This document shows positions 35,301 through 43,200 of a DNA stretch of 64,000 nucleotides, piece by piece. This DNA is from Flavobacteriales bacterium (GTDB taxonomy: Bacteria; Bacteroidota; Bacteroidia; Flavobacteriales_D; UBA2798): assembly GCA_019694795.1 (NCBI GenBank), contig JAIBBF010000008.1, positions 1 through 64,000 of the forward strand, in the 5' to 3' direction. Made by a program: the position numbers and the translations under genes. The notes below the pieces were generated by a model. The model was not told the DNA's origin. It made no database searches and saw only the letters and a list, made by a program, of their open reading frames with translations. Numbering within the stretch: the stretch's first letter is position 1; every line of letters begins with the position of its first letter.

Positions 35301-36115
35301 GAAACATTAATGTGGATTTGTTTGTGATGAACAACTTCGGTTGTACGGATACGGTTTCTCAAATTATTGTAGTCAACAATCTTCCGGTTGCAGATATATT
35401 TGCGGGTGGACCAACCAGTTTCTGTTATGGCGACACCGTTCAATTGTTTGCTCCGTTTAACGTAAACTACGCTTATAGCTGGAACACGGGTGAAACCAAT
35501 TTCCAAATCACAGCCGACACTACATTCGATTATACCGTAACAGTTACCGACGTAACCAATGGTTGTGTAAATACCGATACAGAAATTGTTAACGCCTATC
35601 CAATTCCTGTTGCTAATGCAGGTGCTGATACAACAGTTAGCTTAGGCTTTGGTGTAAATCTGATGGGCTCCGGAGGTATATCTTACCAATGGACACCGGC
35701 TACAGGATTAGACAATGCCTTTATTGCTAATCCAATGGCTACACCAACCACTACTACAACTTACATTATGGAAGTAAGTAACATCTACGGATGTATTAAT
35801 TCCGATACAGTTGTTGTAAGTGTAAACAACGATTATCTGGTTACCGTTCGCAATGTGCTTACACCAAATGGTGATGGATTTAATGATAAATGGATCATCG
35901 AGAACATTGAAAGTTATCCGGGTAACACGGTTTATGTATATAACCGAAACGGACAAAAAGTTTTTGAAGGCGAAAGCTACATGAATACCTGGGAAGGTAC
36001 TTATAATAATCAGGCTCTTCCAGATGGTACTTATTACTACGTAATCGAGTTCACCGATTCGGATGTTGTAGTAAAAGGTGCAGTTAACATTATTAGTTCC
36101 AACACTAACAAATAA
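32351..36115 (+). CDS. Giant T9SS type B secreted protein with nine tandem repeats, PKD and CHU_C domain
   Basis: The 1254-aa product has a signal peptide (to TGYAQ near 20), a first beta domain (about 25-135), nine near-identical repeats of 88 residues (about 137-929), a PKD domain (about 930-1010; YNWTFGDGNTSG), two further Ig-like modules and a C-terminal CHU_C/gliding-motility-type sorting domain (about 1160-1254; NVLTPNGDGFNDKW, YNRNGQKVFEGE, LPDGTYYYVIEF). It should be exported by T9SS as a type B substrate, like SprB, and act as a surface adhesin. The next gene, 11 nt later, encodes a PorP/SprF protein, the usual partner for such substrates. Each repeat has two conserved cysteines. Confidence 0.9.
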   Translation: MRKIFTGLFLSSLLTTGYAQDLAMAPPLGTFLSPVSGCSMSATEAVTIRIFNAGPTLPAGTSFNVSYSINAGAPVVELVTLAAPLVNNTTLTYTFTSTANLATAGTYSFDANVTIAGDIVPGNDTYTGYSVVSSAASNGGTATGGTNVCNANNAGNITLTGTVGNVLNWEYSTDAGVTWVNISNVTTSQSYNDLAVETWYRANVQNASCPIATSTIAIMTIDPTSVGGTTAGGTTPACSGSNSGTITLSGKTGNVLNWEFSTNGGVTWTNIANTTTSNAYSNLTVTTRFRARVQSGSCPAVYSSQRIITVNPASVGGTVSSDATVCSGANTGTLTLSGQTGTVQSWEFSTDGGVSWNTIANTTTSQNYLNLTQTTMYRARVRSNPCSVATSVPATITVVSASNGGTLAADATVCTGANTDTLQVSGYSGSIVGWEYSTDGGTTWNPYASTADTLIYTNLTTTTNYRVEVLAGGCTSAYSNMATITVDTLTVGGTVSGNTTLCASGNSGSLTLSGQNGTIAQWESSTDGGITWNPIANTTTTENYSNLTLTTLYRVQSASGVCPSGYSDTATVTVDPITVAGVVDASTTVCSGNNAGSLNLTGSTGSVLNWEFSTDGGITWITIANTTTTQNYSNIATTTQYRATVQSGVCPSAIATAAVLSIDAQAVGGTLYGGTTVCATSNSGSLTLVGFNASVVGWEFSTDGGVTYSPIANTTPFYNFSNLTGTTDFRVITASGVCPNDTSTIATVQVDSSSTGGSVTANDTVCAGANNGTLVLSGQSGSVVNWEMSNDGGVTWITLANDTLTQSYLNLMNTTTYRAKVKNGVCPAVGSTPATITVNQQSVGGEINASATVCAGQNFGVLNIFGEVGNILDWEMSQDGGVTWTALGNTGTTQSYSNLTDTTWYHAIVQSGICAADTSDLAIINMYPSPVAGFNPDTVCQGSPLTFVNTTTNSVGFITLYNWTFGDGNTSGAVNPIHTYSIFGNINVDLFVMNNFGCTDTVSQIIVVNNLPVADIFAGGPTSFCYGDTVQLFAPFNVNYAYSWNTGETNFQITADTTFDYTVTVTDVTNGCVNTDTEIVNAYPIPVANAGADTTVSLGFGVNLMGSGGISYQWTPATGLDNAFIANPMATPTTTTTYIMEVSNIYGCINSDTVVVSVNNDYLVTVRNVLTPNGDGFNDKWIIENIESYPGNTVYVYNRNGQKVFEGESYMNTWEGTYNNQALPDGTYYYVIEFTDSDVVVKGAVNIISSNTNK
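32759..35137 (+). repeat. Nine tandem 88-residue coding repeats
   Basis: Nine consecutive units of about 264 nt in the same frame, each beginning with xxGGxxxxxxxVC and containing GxxLxLSGxxGxVxxWExSxDGGxTW, an xxANTTTxQxYxNL segment, a TTxYRxxV segment and a closing xCPxxxSxxATITVD. Two Cys per unit probably form a disulfide. The units diverge at many third positions, so the array looks old rather than freshly expanded. Confidence 0.9.
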
Positions 36116-36126
36116 TCCGGACAGCC

Positions 36127-37539
36127 ATGAAAAAGTATATATATTCCACTCTTCTGGCCGCTACGGTAGCGGTATCTGCTCAGGCGCAACAATTGCCTTT
36201 GTTCAGTCAGTATTACTACAACAAATTCCTCTATAACCCGGCATACACCGGTACAGATGATAATGTAAATGCCTACCTGATTCATCGTTCCCAATGGAAA
36301 GATGTTCCCGGAGCTCCGGTAACTTATGCATTAACGGCAGATGGTCCGGTTAAAGCCAAAGAAATCGGATTGGGTGTTTCATTGTTTAACGATCAGACCG
36401 ATATTTTCAATCGTACCGGTTTGTATACTTCGTATTCGTATCGCTGGAAAGTGAATGCGGATCATCATTTAACGTTCGGACTTTCTGCCGGTGTGGTAGA
36501 TAATAAACTGGATTTTTCCCGTGCTTCCGTTCGCGATGTAAATGATCCATTATTGTATTCCGATAATCGCAGAAAAATTACCATGGATGCCAATTTCGGG
36601 GTAGCTTATTTCTGGAAAGATTTAACAGTTGGATTTTCAATTCCTCAGTTGCTCGGAAATAAAATCAATTACAACGATGGAAATACCAATGTATACACGA
36701 CCATGAAACGTCATTTTATCGGTAGCGTAGGGTATTCATTGATGATTTCTGAAACACAGCAAATCCGTTTCATGCCGAGCTTAATGACGCGCTACACGAA
36801 AGGAAGTCCATTCCAGTTCGATGTCAACGCTAATTTCGACTGGAAAGACATGGTGCGTGCAGGGATTTCTTATCGTCACCAATACGCTGTTGGTTTCAAC
36901 GTTGGTGCTAAAGTGAACAAGAATCTGGTTGCCGGTTATACCTATGAATACGTTACTTCATCGATAGGTGCTGTAAGTGGTGGCGGACATGAAATCCTGT
37001 TAGGTTATTCCTTCGGAAGCAGAGGTGGTCACTCCGGTGATGATGAGCAGATCAAGAAGATGAATGAAAACATGGAGCGTTCGCAAATGGAGAACGATAG
37101 CTTGTTGCGTGAACTTCGTAAAAAAGATCAGGAACATACTTCGGAAATTGAGAAGTTAAAAACTGAACTTGAAAACCTGAAAAATCAAAAAGGTAACGAT
37201 AACAACGAGCAAGGAAATAACAACACTCCTGTAAATGGTGGTACCAATGCGAAAGACATCCGCAAGGAAAATGTAGCGGATTACAGCAATGAAGATGGTC
37301 AGCAAATCATTCCCGGTTACTATGTAATCATGGGTTCATTTAAGGTGAAAGAAAACGCTCAAAAAGCGAAGAAAGAACTCGAAGCGAATGCGGCCTATAA
37401 GCCAACTATTATTTACAATAAAGTGCGTGGATTCTATTATGTAAACGTATTCTATTCTACCGACGAAGAAGTTGCGTTAGAAATTATGGATGTGTTACGT
37501 AAGAGCAAACCTGATGCATGGGTGTTCAATATGAACTAA
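36127..37539 (+). CDS. PorP/SprF-family T9SS protein with C-terminal coiled coil and SPOR domain
   Basis: The 470-aa product has a signal peptide (to AQAQ near 21), a PorP/SprF outer-membrane beta-barrel domain (about 22-300; the start LPLFSQYYYNKFLYNPAYTG is the family hallmark), a charged coiled coil (about 307-355), an Asn/Gly-rich linker and a SPOR domain (about 390-470; YYVIMGSFKVKENAQKAKKEL). PorP/SprF proteins are needed for secretion or surface anchoring of type B substrates encoded beside them, here the 1254-aa repeat protein. SPOR domains bind denuded peptidoglycan glycans, so this version could tie the barrel to the cell wall. The spacing of 11 nt supports cotranscription. Confidence 0.9.
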   Translation: MKKYIYSTLLAATVAVSAQAQQLPLFSQYYYNKFLYNPAYTGTDDNVNAYLIHRSQWKDVPGAPVTYALTADGPVKAKEIGLGVSLFNDQTDIFNRTGLYTSYSYRWKVNADHHLTFGLSAGVVDNKLDFSRASVRDVNDPLLYSDNRRKITMDANFGVAYFWKDLTVGFSIPQLLGNKINYNDGNTNVYTTMKRHFIGSVGYSLMISETQQIRFMPSLMTRYTKGSPFQFDVNANFDWKDMVRAGISYRHQYAVGFNVGAKVNKNLVAGYTYEYVTSSIGAVSGGGHEILLGYSFGSRGGHSGDDEQIKKMNENMERSQMENDSLLRELRKKDQEHTSEIEKLKTELENLKNQKGNDNNEQGNNNTPVNGGTNAKDIRKENVADYSNEDGQQIIPGYYVIMGSFKVKENAQKAKKELEANAAYKPTIIYNKVRGFYYVNVFYSTDEEVALEIMDVLRKSKPDAWVFNMN

Positions 37540-37557
37540 CCAGAAAAGAATAAGAGG

Positions 37558-37587
37558 AAGGACCGTTAGAAATAGCGGTCCTTTTTT
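37558..37587. terminator. Rho-independent terminator
   Basis: AAGGACCG and CGGTCCTT arms with a 10-nt loop and a T-run on the plus side. It ends the porP-type transcript and abuts the convergent Nudix gene. Confidence 0.75.
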
Positions 37588-38206
37588 ATTTAATAATTTC
37601 TCTGATCTCACTTAAAATAGCAGCAGTGGCCCCCCATACAATTTCATTCCCGATGGCGAAATAAGGAACTTGCATTTGTAATCCTTGTCCGGTTTTAACC
37701 TTGGTCTCCATTACCACATCGGCTTCCAGCAATCGCAGAATGGGGAATTCGATGAGGTAATTCACTTCGCGCGGATCCGGAACAAAATCCGGACGCCGGT
37801 CGAGCCAGGCGATATGTGGTTTAACCAAAAAATTAGAAGGCGGAATATACACTTCACTTAATGAACCAATCACTTGTTGTTTATCGAGATGAATTCCAAT
37901 TTCTTCAGCACATTCACGGAGTGATGTAACCAATAAGTCGGCATCACTTTCCTCTTTTTTTCCACCCGGAAAACTCACTTGTGCCGAATGCGTTCCGCTG
38001 TATTCCTGTCGTTTAATTAATACACTGTTCCATTGATTTTCTTTATCCGGAAACAATAAACACAGCACTCCACTTAAACGTGGATTCAGCTGAGATTGAA
38101 GCGCAAGCGTTGCACTGGTTCTTCGGTAAGGAGCCATTTTCTGATGTGCCGAATCGCCGGGTAATCCGTTTTGAATGGCTTGTTCAATTTTTTTTATCAG
38201 CTCCAT
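37586..38206 (-). CDS. Nudix hydrolase (CoA pyrophosphatase type)
   Basis: I start at ATG 38206 (206 aa); a longer frame would overlap the divergent terC promoter and start. The Nudix box is present as SFPGGKKEESDADLLVTSLRE..EEIG (spacing GX5EX7REUXEEXG), with the upstream SGVLCLLF strand and downstream YIPPSNFLVKPHIA region typical of the CoA-diphosphatase group (NudL/YeaB-like, UPF0035). It would hydrolyse CoA or its derivatives to 3',5'-ADP and phosphopantetheine in the cytoplasm. Exact substrate is inferred from the family. Confidence 0.85.
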   Translation of the reverse strand: MELIKKIEQAIQNGLPGDSAHQKMAPYRRTSATLALQSQLNPRLSGVLCLLFPDKENQWNSVLIKRQEYSGTHSAQVSFPGGKKEESDADLLVTSLRECAEEIGIHLDKQQVIGSLSEVYIPPSNFLVKPHIAWLDRRPDFVPDPREVNYLIEFPILRLLEADVVMETKVKTGQGLQMQVPYFAIGNEIVWGATAAILSEIREIIK

Positions 38207-38239
38207 GCCCAAATATATAACCTTATCCTCTTTTGCACG

Positions 38240-38247
38240 TACATTTG
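38240..38247 (+). promoter_or_regulatory. -7 promoter box of the terC-family gene
   Basis: TACATTTG, a full TAnnTTTG match, 17 nt before the ATG at 38265. No well-spaced TTG is seen upstream. Confidence 0.35.
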
Positions 38248-38264
38248 CCCTTCTTAACAACAAA

Positions 38265-39029
38265 ATGGGACAATTTGATTTTCTTTTTTCACTCGATGGA
38301 GTGATTGCATTTTTAACACTGGCAGTTTTAGAAATTGTATTAGGTATCGATAACCTGGTGTTTATTTCGATTTTGGTGGATAAAGCACCAAAGGACAAAC
38401 AGAAGTTTATACGTATGCTCGGATTAACTCTGGCATTGGTTTTTCGTATTTGTATGCTGTTGGGGATTTCCTACATCGCCGGACTAACTGCACCTGTGTT
38501 TACCATGGGGAAAAATGAGTTTTCATGGAGAGATCTCATTTTATTAGGCGGAGGTATTTTTCTTATTGCGAAAAGTACGCTTGAAATCCACCACAAATTA
38601 CGCAGCGCCGGTCAGGAAGATCATGATGAGGAAACAAAGAAGTCGGCTTCTAAAAACATTGTGATGAACATGATCATTCAAATTGTGGTGATCGACATTA
38701 TTTTCTCCATCGATTCCATTTTAACGGCAGTTGGATTAACTCAGAATGTCACACTCATGATTTCTGCAGTGATCATTTCCATGATTTTCATGATGATATT
38801 TTCCGGTCCTGTCGGCACCTTTATCAATAACAATCCCACTATTGTGATGCTTGCTCTTTCGTTTTTATTAATGATCGGTATGCTCCTTGTGGCAGAAGCC
38901 TTTGGTCAGGAATTTGACCGTGGTTATGTGTATTTCGCCATGGGCTTCTCCTTAACCGTTGAGGTGCTGAATCTTGTCTTGTTGAAGCGTCTAAACCGAA
39001 AAAGAGCACAAGAGGGTAAGGAGGATTGA
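38265..39029 (+). CDS. TerC-family integral membrane protein
   Basis: The 254-aa protein (start at ATG 38265, giving MGQFDFLFSLDGV) has seven membrane segments and the TerC signature: acidic residues inside the membrane in LEIVLGIDNLVF (about 22-33) and IDIIFSIDSILTAVG (about 145-160). TerC/Alx proteins move or sense metal ions, mainly manganese, or help fold exported proteins under metal load; the tellurium link gave the name only. A charged cytoplasmic loop (about 108-128) separates the two halves. It is transcribed away from the Nudix gene and toward the tRNA. Confidence 0.88.
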   Translation: MGQFDFLFSLDGVIAFLTLAVLEIVLGIDNLVFISILVDKAPKDKQKFIRMLGLTLALVFRICMLLGISYIAGLTAPVFTMGKNEFSWRDLILLGGGIFLIAKSTLEIHHKLRSAGQEDHDEETKKSASKNIVMNMIIQIVVIDIIFSIDSILTAVGLTQNVTLMISAVIISMIFMMIFSGPVGTFINNNPTIVMLALSFLLMIGMLLVAEAFGQEFDRGYVYFAMGFSLTVEVLNLVLLKRLNRKRAQEGKED

Positions 39030-39055
39030 TATTTAATAGGATATTTCTATTTTTG
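39026..39055 (+). promoter_or_regulatory. Promoter of tRNA-Leu
   Basis: TTG (39026-39028), 19 nt, TATTTTTG (39048-39055): a complete Bacteroidota consensus promoter overlapping the end of the terC-family gene. The tRNA begins 13 nt later. Confidence 0.6.
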
Positions 39056-39067
39056 CAGTCCATTCCT

Positions 39068-39151
39068 GCCCGGATGGCGAAATTGGTAAACGTTGCGGTC
39101 TCAGAAGCCGTTGGAGTAACTTCCTTGTGAGTTCGAGTCTCACTTCGGGCA
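39068..39151 (+). tRNA. tRNA-Leu (anticodon CAG)
   Basis: The 84-nt sequence folds as a type II tRNA. The acceptor arms GCCCGGA and TTCGGGC pair with one G-U, the anticodon loop CTCAGAA gives CAG (reads CUG), there is a long variable arm, and the T arm GTGAG/CTCAC encloses TTCGAGT. The discriminator base is A and the CCA end is not encoded. Confidence 0.95.
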
Positions 39152-39238
39152 CTAAACATTGTGAGTTCTGTCCGATATATATTGCGACCGCAGTCCAGTG
39201 AAAATCGGATTTAAACCTTAAAAAATTCGGATAAAATG

Positions 39239-39271
39239 AAAAAGTCCCGCTATTGCGGGACTTTCTTTTTT
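39239..39271. terminator. Rho-independent terminator
   Basis: AAAGTCCCGC and GCGGGACTTT arms, TATT loop, then C and a T-run. It ends the tRNA transcript and, in reverse, the phosphoglycerate mutase transcript. Confidence 0.8.
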
Positions 39272-39284
39272 ATGCTATCTGAAT

Positions 39285-39854
39285 TCAGAACTCATAAATT
39301 TTTGGTGTACCGGTAGGAATTTCTACCTGAAGAATTTGTTCGGGTGTCATTTTTTCAATGTACATCATTAAAGCTCTTAAACTATTTCCATGCGCAGCAA
39401 CGATGATGTTTTTTCCGGATTTCAGCAAGGGTAATATTTCTTTTTCGAAATAGGGAATAACACGATCAGCCGTGTCTTTTAAACTTTCTCCATTCGGTGG
39501 AGCAATGTCGTAAGAACGGCGCCAGATGTGAACCTGCTCATCGCCATACTTGGCGGCGGTTTCTGCTTTGTTGGCTCCTTGCAAATCACCATAGTGACGT
39601 TCATTCAGTGCCTGGTTTTTAGTTACGGGGATAGCGCTTTGTCCAAGTTCTTCCAAAATGATAGCCAGCGTTCGTTGAGCGCGTTTTAAATCGGAAGTAA
39701 AGGCTTGATCGAAGTGCATTCCTTTCAGTTGTTTTCCGGCATTGCGGGCTTCCTCTTCACCCTTTTCGGTGATGTCCACATCAATCCAACCCGTAAAACG
39801 ATTCTCGAGATTCCAGGCGGATTGTCCGTGGCGGACGATGACTAATTTACTCAT
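39285..39854 (-). CDS. gpmA: 2,3-bisphosphoglycerate-dependent phosphoglycerate mutase
   Basis: The 189-aa cytoplasmic enzyme interconverts 3- and 2-phosphoglycerate in glycolysis. It has the phosphohistidine motif VRHGQSAWN (His9), [13 protein letters not shown], the acid segment [16 protein letters not shown] and the second histidine in [11 protein letters not shown]. It is shorter than the usual enzyme of about 230-250 residues, missing part of the middle and the flexible C-terminal tail, as in other compact Bacteroidota forms. It is 10 nt downstream of the aminopeptidase gene. Confidence 0.9.
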   Translation of the reverse strand: MSKLVIVRHGQSAWNLENRFTGWIDVDITEKGEEEARNAGKQLKGMHFDQAFTSDLKRAQRTLAIILEELGQSAIPVTKNQALNERHYGDLQGANKAETAAKYGDEQVHIWRRSYDIAPPNGESLKDTADRVIPYFEKEILPLLKSGKNIIVAAHGNSLRALMMYIEKMTPEQILQVEIPTGTPKIYEF

Positions 39855-39864
39855 GCGTATTTTC

Positions 39865-41322
39865 TTATTTGCGTTTCTTTTTTAATGCCATTTTTTTGGC
39901 AAACTGATAGAGCAGGCGAACTCCAACTCCGCTTGCACCTTTATGGTGATAATCCTTGGCATCTTTTAAAAATGCGGGACCGGCAATATCAATATGTACC
40001 CAATTGTAATCGGTAAAACGTGCAAGGAATTTCCCGGCTGTAATAGCGCCTCCGGTAGCACCTCCGATATTACGGATGTCGGCAATGTCCGATTTCAATA
40101 AATCATCGTACTCTCTCCAGAAAGGCATTTCTGCTAAACGTTCATAAGTTTCTTCACCGGTTTCAATCAATTCTTTTTTGTACCTGCTTTCGTTGCCCAT
40201 AACGGCGCTACCGTATTGACCCGTAATCGCTGCTGCTGCTCCGGTAAGTGTGGCAAGATCGATTACCAATTCGGGTTTGTATTTTTTTGCGTACGCAAGA
40301 GCGTCTGCAAGAATCAACCGTCCTTCTGCATCGGTATTCTGAACTTCCACTGTGGTTCCATCGTGCATGGTAATTACATCATCTACTACCAATGCACTTC
40401 CATTGATGCGGTTATCGGTCGCGGGGATGAGTCCCACAACATATACCGGTAATTTATTTTTAGCAATAGCTGTTATCGCACCAACTACTGCAGCAGCGCC
40501 GGCCATATCGCATTTCATGGTTTGCATTACGCCGCCCACTTTCAGGGAGTAACCACCAGTATCGAATACAACGCCTTTACCAACTAAAACCAAAGGTTGA
40601 GCATTGGCTGCTCCACGCGGTTTATAGGTAAGAATGTTAAAGGTGGGAGGAATGTCGCTACCCATATTTACACCGAGTAATCCACCCATGTTAAGGGCTT
40701 TTATCTGTGCTTTATTTAATACCTCTACCGAGAATCCATTGGCTTTACCCAATTTCTCCATCTCCTTCGAGAATTTAACGGCGTCGAGTGTAATTACCGG
40801 CTCATTCACCAAATCTTTGGTGATGGAAACCGCTTCCATTAGCTGGACAAACTCTTTCAATTCAGTTTCGGAAAGTACGCCGTTTTCAAGGGTGATTTTG
40901 TTCAGTGTATTGAGTTCCGATTTCTTGCTTTTGTATTTCAAAAACTGATAACTGCCCAATTCCAATCCTTCTAAAAAGGCGAAGAGGTCGGCACGGTTAA
41001 ATGCATGGGAAAGTCCCAATAAAGCCACTTCTTTCTGCTTTTGTGCATTGAGTAATTTACCAATACGGTTTCCGAATGCACGAATGGATTCGAGACGATA
41101 GGAATGTTCTTTTTCTTTTGAAAAATAAAAAGCAACCGTAATTTTTTTCTTTCCGTTATAGGTAACCAGGGTGTCCGGTTTTTCAGCTGCAATTTTTTCG
41201 AGAATGATTTCCTTATGCAGGTTCAGTTCAGGGAAATGTGCGATTTGTGAAGCCTTCTGAATGAAATATACTGCTTCATTATATTTTTCTCCTTTTTTGA
41301 GAATACTAAAGGTTATAGCCAT
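39865..41322 (-). CDS. pepA: M17 family leucyl aminopeptidase
   Basis: The 485-aa zinc/manganese exopeptidase removes N-terminal residues from peptides in the cytoplasm. The catalytic domain (about 165-480) shows [10 protein letters not shown] (248-257) with the metal-binding lysine and aspartate, [10 protein letters not shown], and the family hallmark NTDAEGRL (329-336). The N-terminal domain (about 1-160) is divergent and of macro-like fold, as in the family. No DNA-binding function of the E. coli PepA kind can be inferred. The ATG is well defined and the following gap of about 205 nt upstream should contain its promoter. Confidence 0.9.
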   Translation of the reverse strand: MAITFSILKKGEKYNEAVYFIQKASQIAHFPELNLHKEIILEKIAAEKPDTLVTYNGKKKITVAFYFSKEKEHSYRLESIRAFGNRIGKLLNAQKQKEVALLGLSHAFNRADLFAFLEGLELGSYQFLKYKSKKSELNTLNKITLENGVLSETELKEFVQLMEAVSITKDLVNEPVITLDAVKFSKEMEKLGKANGFSVEVLNKAQIKALNMGGLLGVNMGSDIPPTFNILTYKPRGAANAQPLVLVGKGVVFDTGGYSLKVGGVMQTMKCDMAGAAAVVGAITAIAKNKLPVYVVGLIPATDNRINGSALVVDDVITMHDGTTVEVQNTDAEGRLILADALAYAKKYKPELVIDLATLTGAAAAITGQYGSAVMGNESRYKKELIETGEETYERLAEMPFWREYDDLLKSDIADIRNIGGATGGAITAGKFLARFTDYNWVHIDIAGPAFLKDAKDYHHKGASGVGVRLLYQFAKKMALKKKRK

Positions 41323-41527
41323 GGGTTAAATTTTGGGTAAAAATAACCCCCGGAAAGGAATAATGCAATTAAGTTCGACTCAGAATCGTAATCCCAATGA
41401 AAAATCGCCTCGTAAATTGAAAACGGTATAGCGAGTGGAGGCCATTATCTCCAGAACCTGCTATCTTATACCAACTGAAATGTCATTCTTATTAAAGGGT
41501 GTGGCAAAAATGGTTGCTTTTTTTAAA

Positions 41528-42205
41528 TTATTTCAGCAGTTCCGCAATAGCCTGATCGATATTCCGTTTTACCTCGATTATCGAAGCCTCCATCATGTAA
41601 CAAGGTGCAGATATAATCCTGTACTGTGTATCAATTTCCAATTCCCGAATTGATTTCATCACCGCGGTGGCGCCGGTGGCTTCTATACCCGATGAAATGG
41701 CAGCAATATCATAAGGCGATTTTTCGGTGGTAGTGCCTACGGAAAGAGAAGGATGGTGTTCTGTTCCCTGTAAAGCTTTGGCAACTACGGTGGGACCCAT
41801 ACACAAGGCGGCGATGGGTTTTTTCGATGCGACCATTTCGCGTATGCAGCGCTGAACTTCAGGATGGATTTCGCCATCGGGTCCCTTAAACGCCCACTGC
41901 GTTAAATTTTTTGCAGCTCCGAATCCACCGGGAATAACCAAAGCATCAAAATCAGTTGCGTTAAATTGAGCGAGGTCCTTGATTTCCCCCCGTGCAATAC
42001 GTGCCGCTTCGGTTAAAGCATTGCGACTCTCTTTCATTTCTTCACCTGTAAGGTGATTGATGACGTGGTATTGAGAAATATTTGGTGCAAAACAATGATA
42101 CGATCCGCCATTTTCGGCAATTGCCAATAAGGAAAAAACGGCTTCCTGAATTTCGGAACCATCATAAACACCGCAACCGGAAAGTAGAACTGCAACTTTT
42201 TTCAT
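41528..42205 (-). CDS. elbB: ElbB-type glyoxalase/DJ-1-family protein
   Basis: I start at ATG 42205, giving MKKVAVLLSGCGVYDGSEIQEAV, the usual N-terminus of ElbB, for a 225-aa product. The DJ-1/PfpI fold carries the nucleophile-elbow cysteine in AALCMGP, the VIPGGFGAAKNLTQWAF segment and the ENGGSYHCFAPN region. ElbB has glyoxalase activity and an old link with isoprenoid synthesis. It lies 11 nt downstream of the ctlX-like gene on the same strand. Confidence 0.9.
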   Translation of the reverse strand: MKKVAVLLSGCGVYDGSEIQEAVFSLLAIAENGGSYHCFAPNISQYHVINHLTGEEMKESRNALTEAARIARGEIKDLAQFNATDFDALVIPGGFGAAKNLTQWAFKGPDGEIHPEVQRCIREMVASKKPIAALCMGPTVVAKALQGTEHHPSLSVGTTTEKSPYDIAAISSGIEATGATAVMKSIRELEIDTQYRIISAPCYMMEASIIEVKRNIDQAIAELLK

Positions 42206-42216
42206 AGGTAGATTTT

Positions 42217-43134
42217 TTAAAAACGAGGTTTGGCATGAATCCCTGCTAACATACAACGCAAACTTCCGCCTCCGATTTTCTCAATGAGTGGAATAGGGAA
42301 AGCAATGCATTTTATATCTGCAGGTAATGCTGCTAATTGATTTTTTTCTAAATGCATTAAAGCTGTTTCACTTAAGAGTAAACACTTTTCTCCAGCCTTA
42401 TTTTTCACTTCGAGCATGTTTCCGCAAAAGGCCGACATCTGTTGGATGGAAATTGGAATGACCTGAATTTGATCGGCCTCCAAATGTTTGCGAACCATAC
42501 TCGCTTCTAATGGATCACTGATGGCGTCGAGACACACAAAGGCATATCCGCTGCCGATATTCATCACCACATTGGTGTGATAAACCTGTTCAGCTTTTGG
42601 TCCCAGCGCTTCAAATACGATCGGTGTATAATCAATTCGATGACACAATTCGCGCACTAGTTTTTCATTGGTGCGGGGCGAGATGCAGGCGTATGCTTTA
42701 TGGTGAACATGATCAAAAACAATGCTGCCCGTTCCTTCTAAAGCGATATTGTTTTCTTCTGCAGGACTCAAATCGATGATGGTGGTTATCTCAAATTTTT
42801 TCCTCAGTTCTTCTACGACCTGCATATTACGTTCTGCTCTTCGGTTGGGCGTGAGCATGGGGAACAAAACCAGTGTTTCGTCCGGTTGAATGCAAATCCA
42901 GTTATTGGGAAAAACCGCATCGGGTGTAATTTTTTCCGGAACAGAATCGAATACCAAATAGGCAATGTTTTCGCGGCGTAAAATTTCCAGTACCTGAGAA
43001 AATTCCTGCATCACCTGGTGATGATCTTCCATTTCCAATTGCTGTTGAAAGGAATTGGATGAAGCCGTTTCGGGATTAAATCCGAAATGTGTGGGTTTCA
43101 CCAGAAAAACAAAAGATGGCGATTGTTCGGACAT
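42217..43134 (-). CDS. ctlX: Citrulline/arginine-modifying amidinotransferase-superfamily hydrolase (CtlX type)
   Basis: From ATG 43134 the product is 305 aa. It has the pentein-fold motifs DAVFPNNW, LEGTGSIVFDH (acid pair), VYHTNVVMNIG with the catalytic His and a terminal GGGSLRCMLAGIH with the catalytic Cys. The pattern fits CtlX, reported in Francisella citrulline utilisation and widespread in Bacteroidota; dimethylarginine hydrolases are relatives. It would hydrolyse a guanidino or ureido group. An earlier in-frame Met at 43179 would overlap the promoter region of the divergent gene. Confidence 0.82.
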   Translation of the reverse strand: MSEQSPSFVFLVKPTHFGFNPETASSNSFQQQLEMEDHHQVMQEFSQVLEILRRENIAYLVFDSVPEKITPDAVFPNNWICIQPDETLVLFPMLTPNRRAERNMQVVEELRKKFEITTIIDLSPAEENNIALEGTGSIVFDHVHHKAYACISPRTNEKLVRELCHRIDYTPIVFEALGPKAEQVYHTNVVMNIGSGYAFVCLDAISDPLEASMVRKHLEADQIQVIPISIQQMSAFCGNMLEVKNKAGEKCLLLSETALMHLEKNQLAALPADIKCIAFPIPLIEKIGGGSLRCMLAGIHAKPRF

Positions 43135-43183
43135 GAAAATTCTTAATAAATCCAAATAAACAAATTTTTTTAGCCACAATTCC

Positions 43184-43191
43184 TATTTTTG
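43184..43191 (+). promoter_or_regulatory. -7 promoter box of the dipeptidase-like gene
   Basis: TATTTTTG, a full TAnnTTTG match, 9 nt before ATG 43201. An in-frame TTG at 43189 forms the end of this box and cannot be a translated start from this promoter. Confidence 0.4.
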
Positions 43192-43200
43192 AGAATGCGT

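Noticed and set aside
37586-38398. Long 270-aa form of the Nudix protein
   Set aside because: The extra 64 residues overlap the divergent terC-family gene and its promoter and do not resemble Nudix N-termini.
38265-39029. Tellurite resistance operon
   Set aside because: Only a TerC-family protein is present, with no terA, terB, terD or terZ; TerC proteins are commonly metal-homeostasis factors.
43134-43179. Longer ctlX reading frame from 43179
   Set aside because: It would run into the promoter of the divergent gene; the Met at 43134 begins the family-like sequence.
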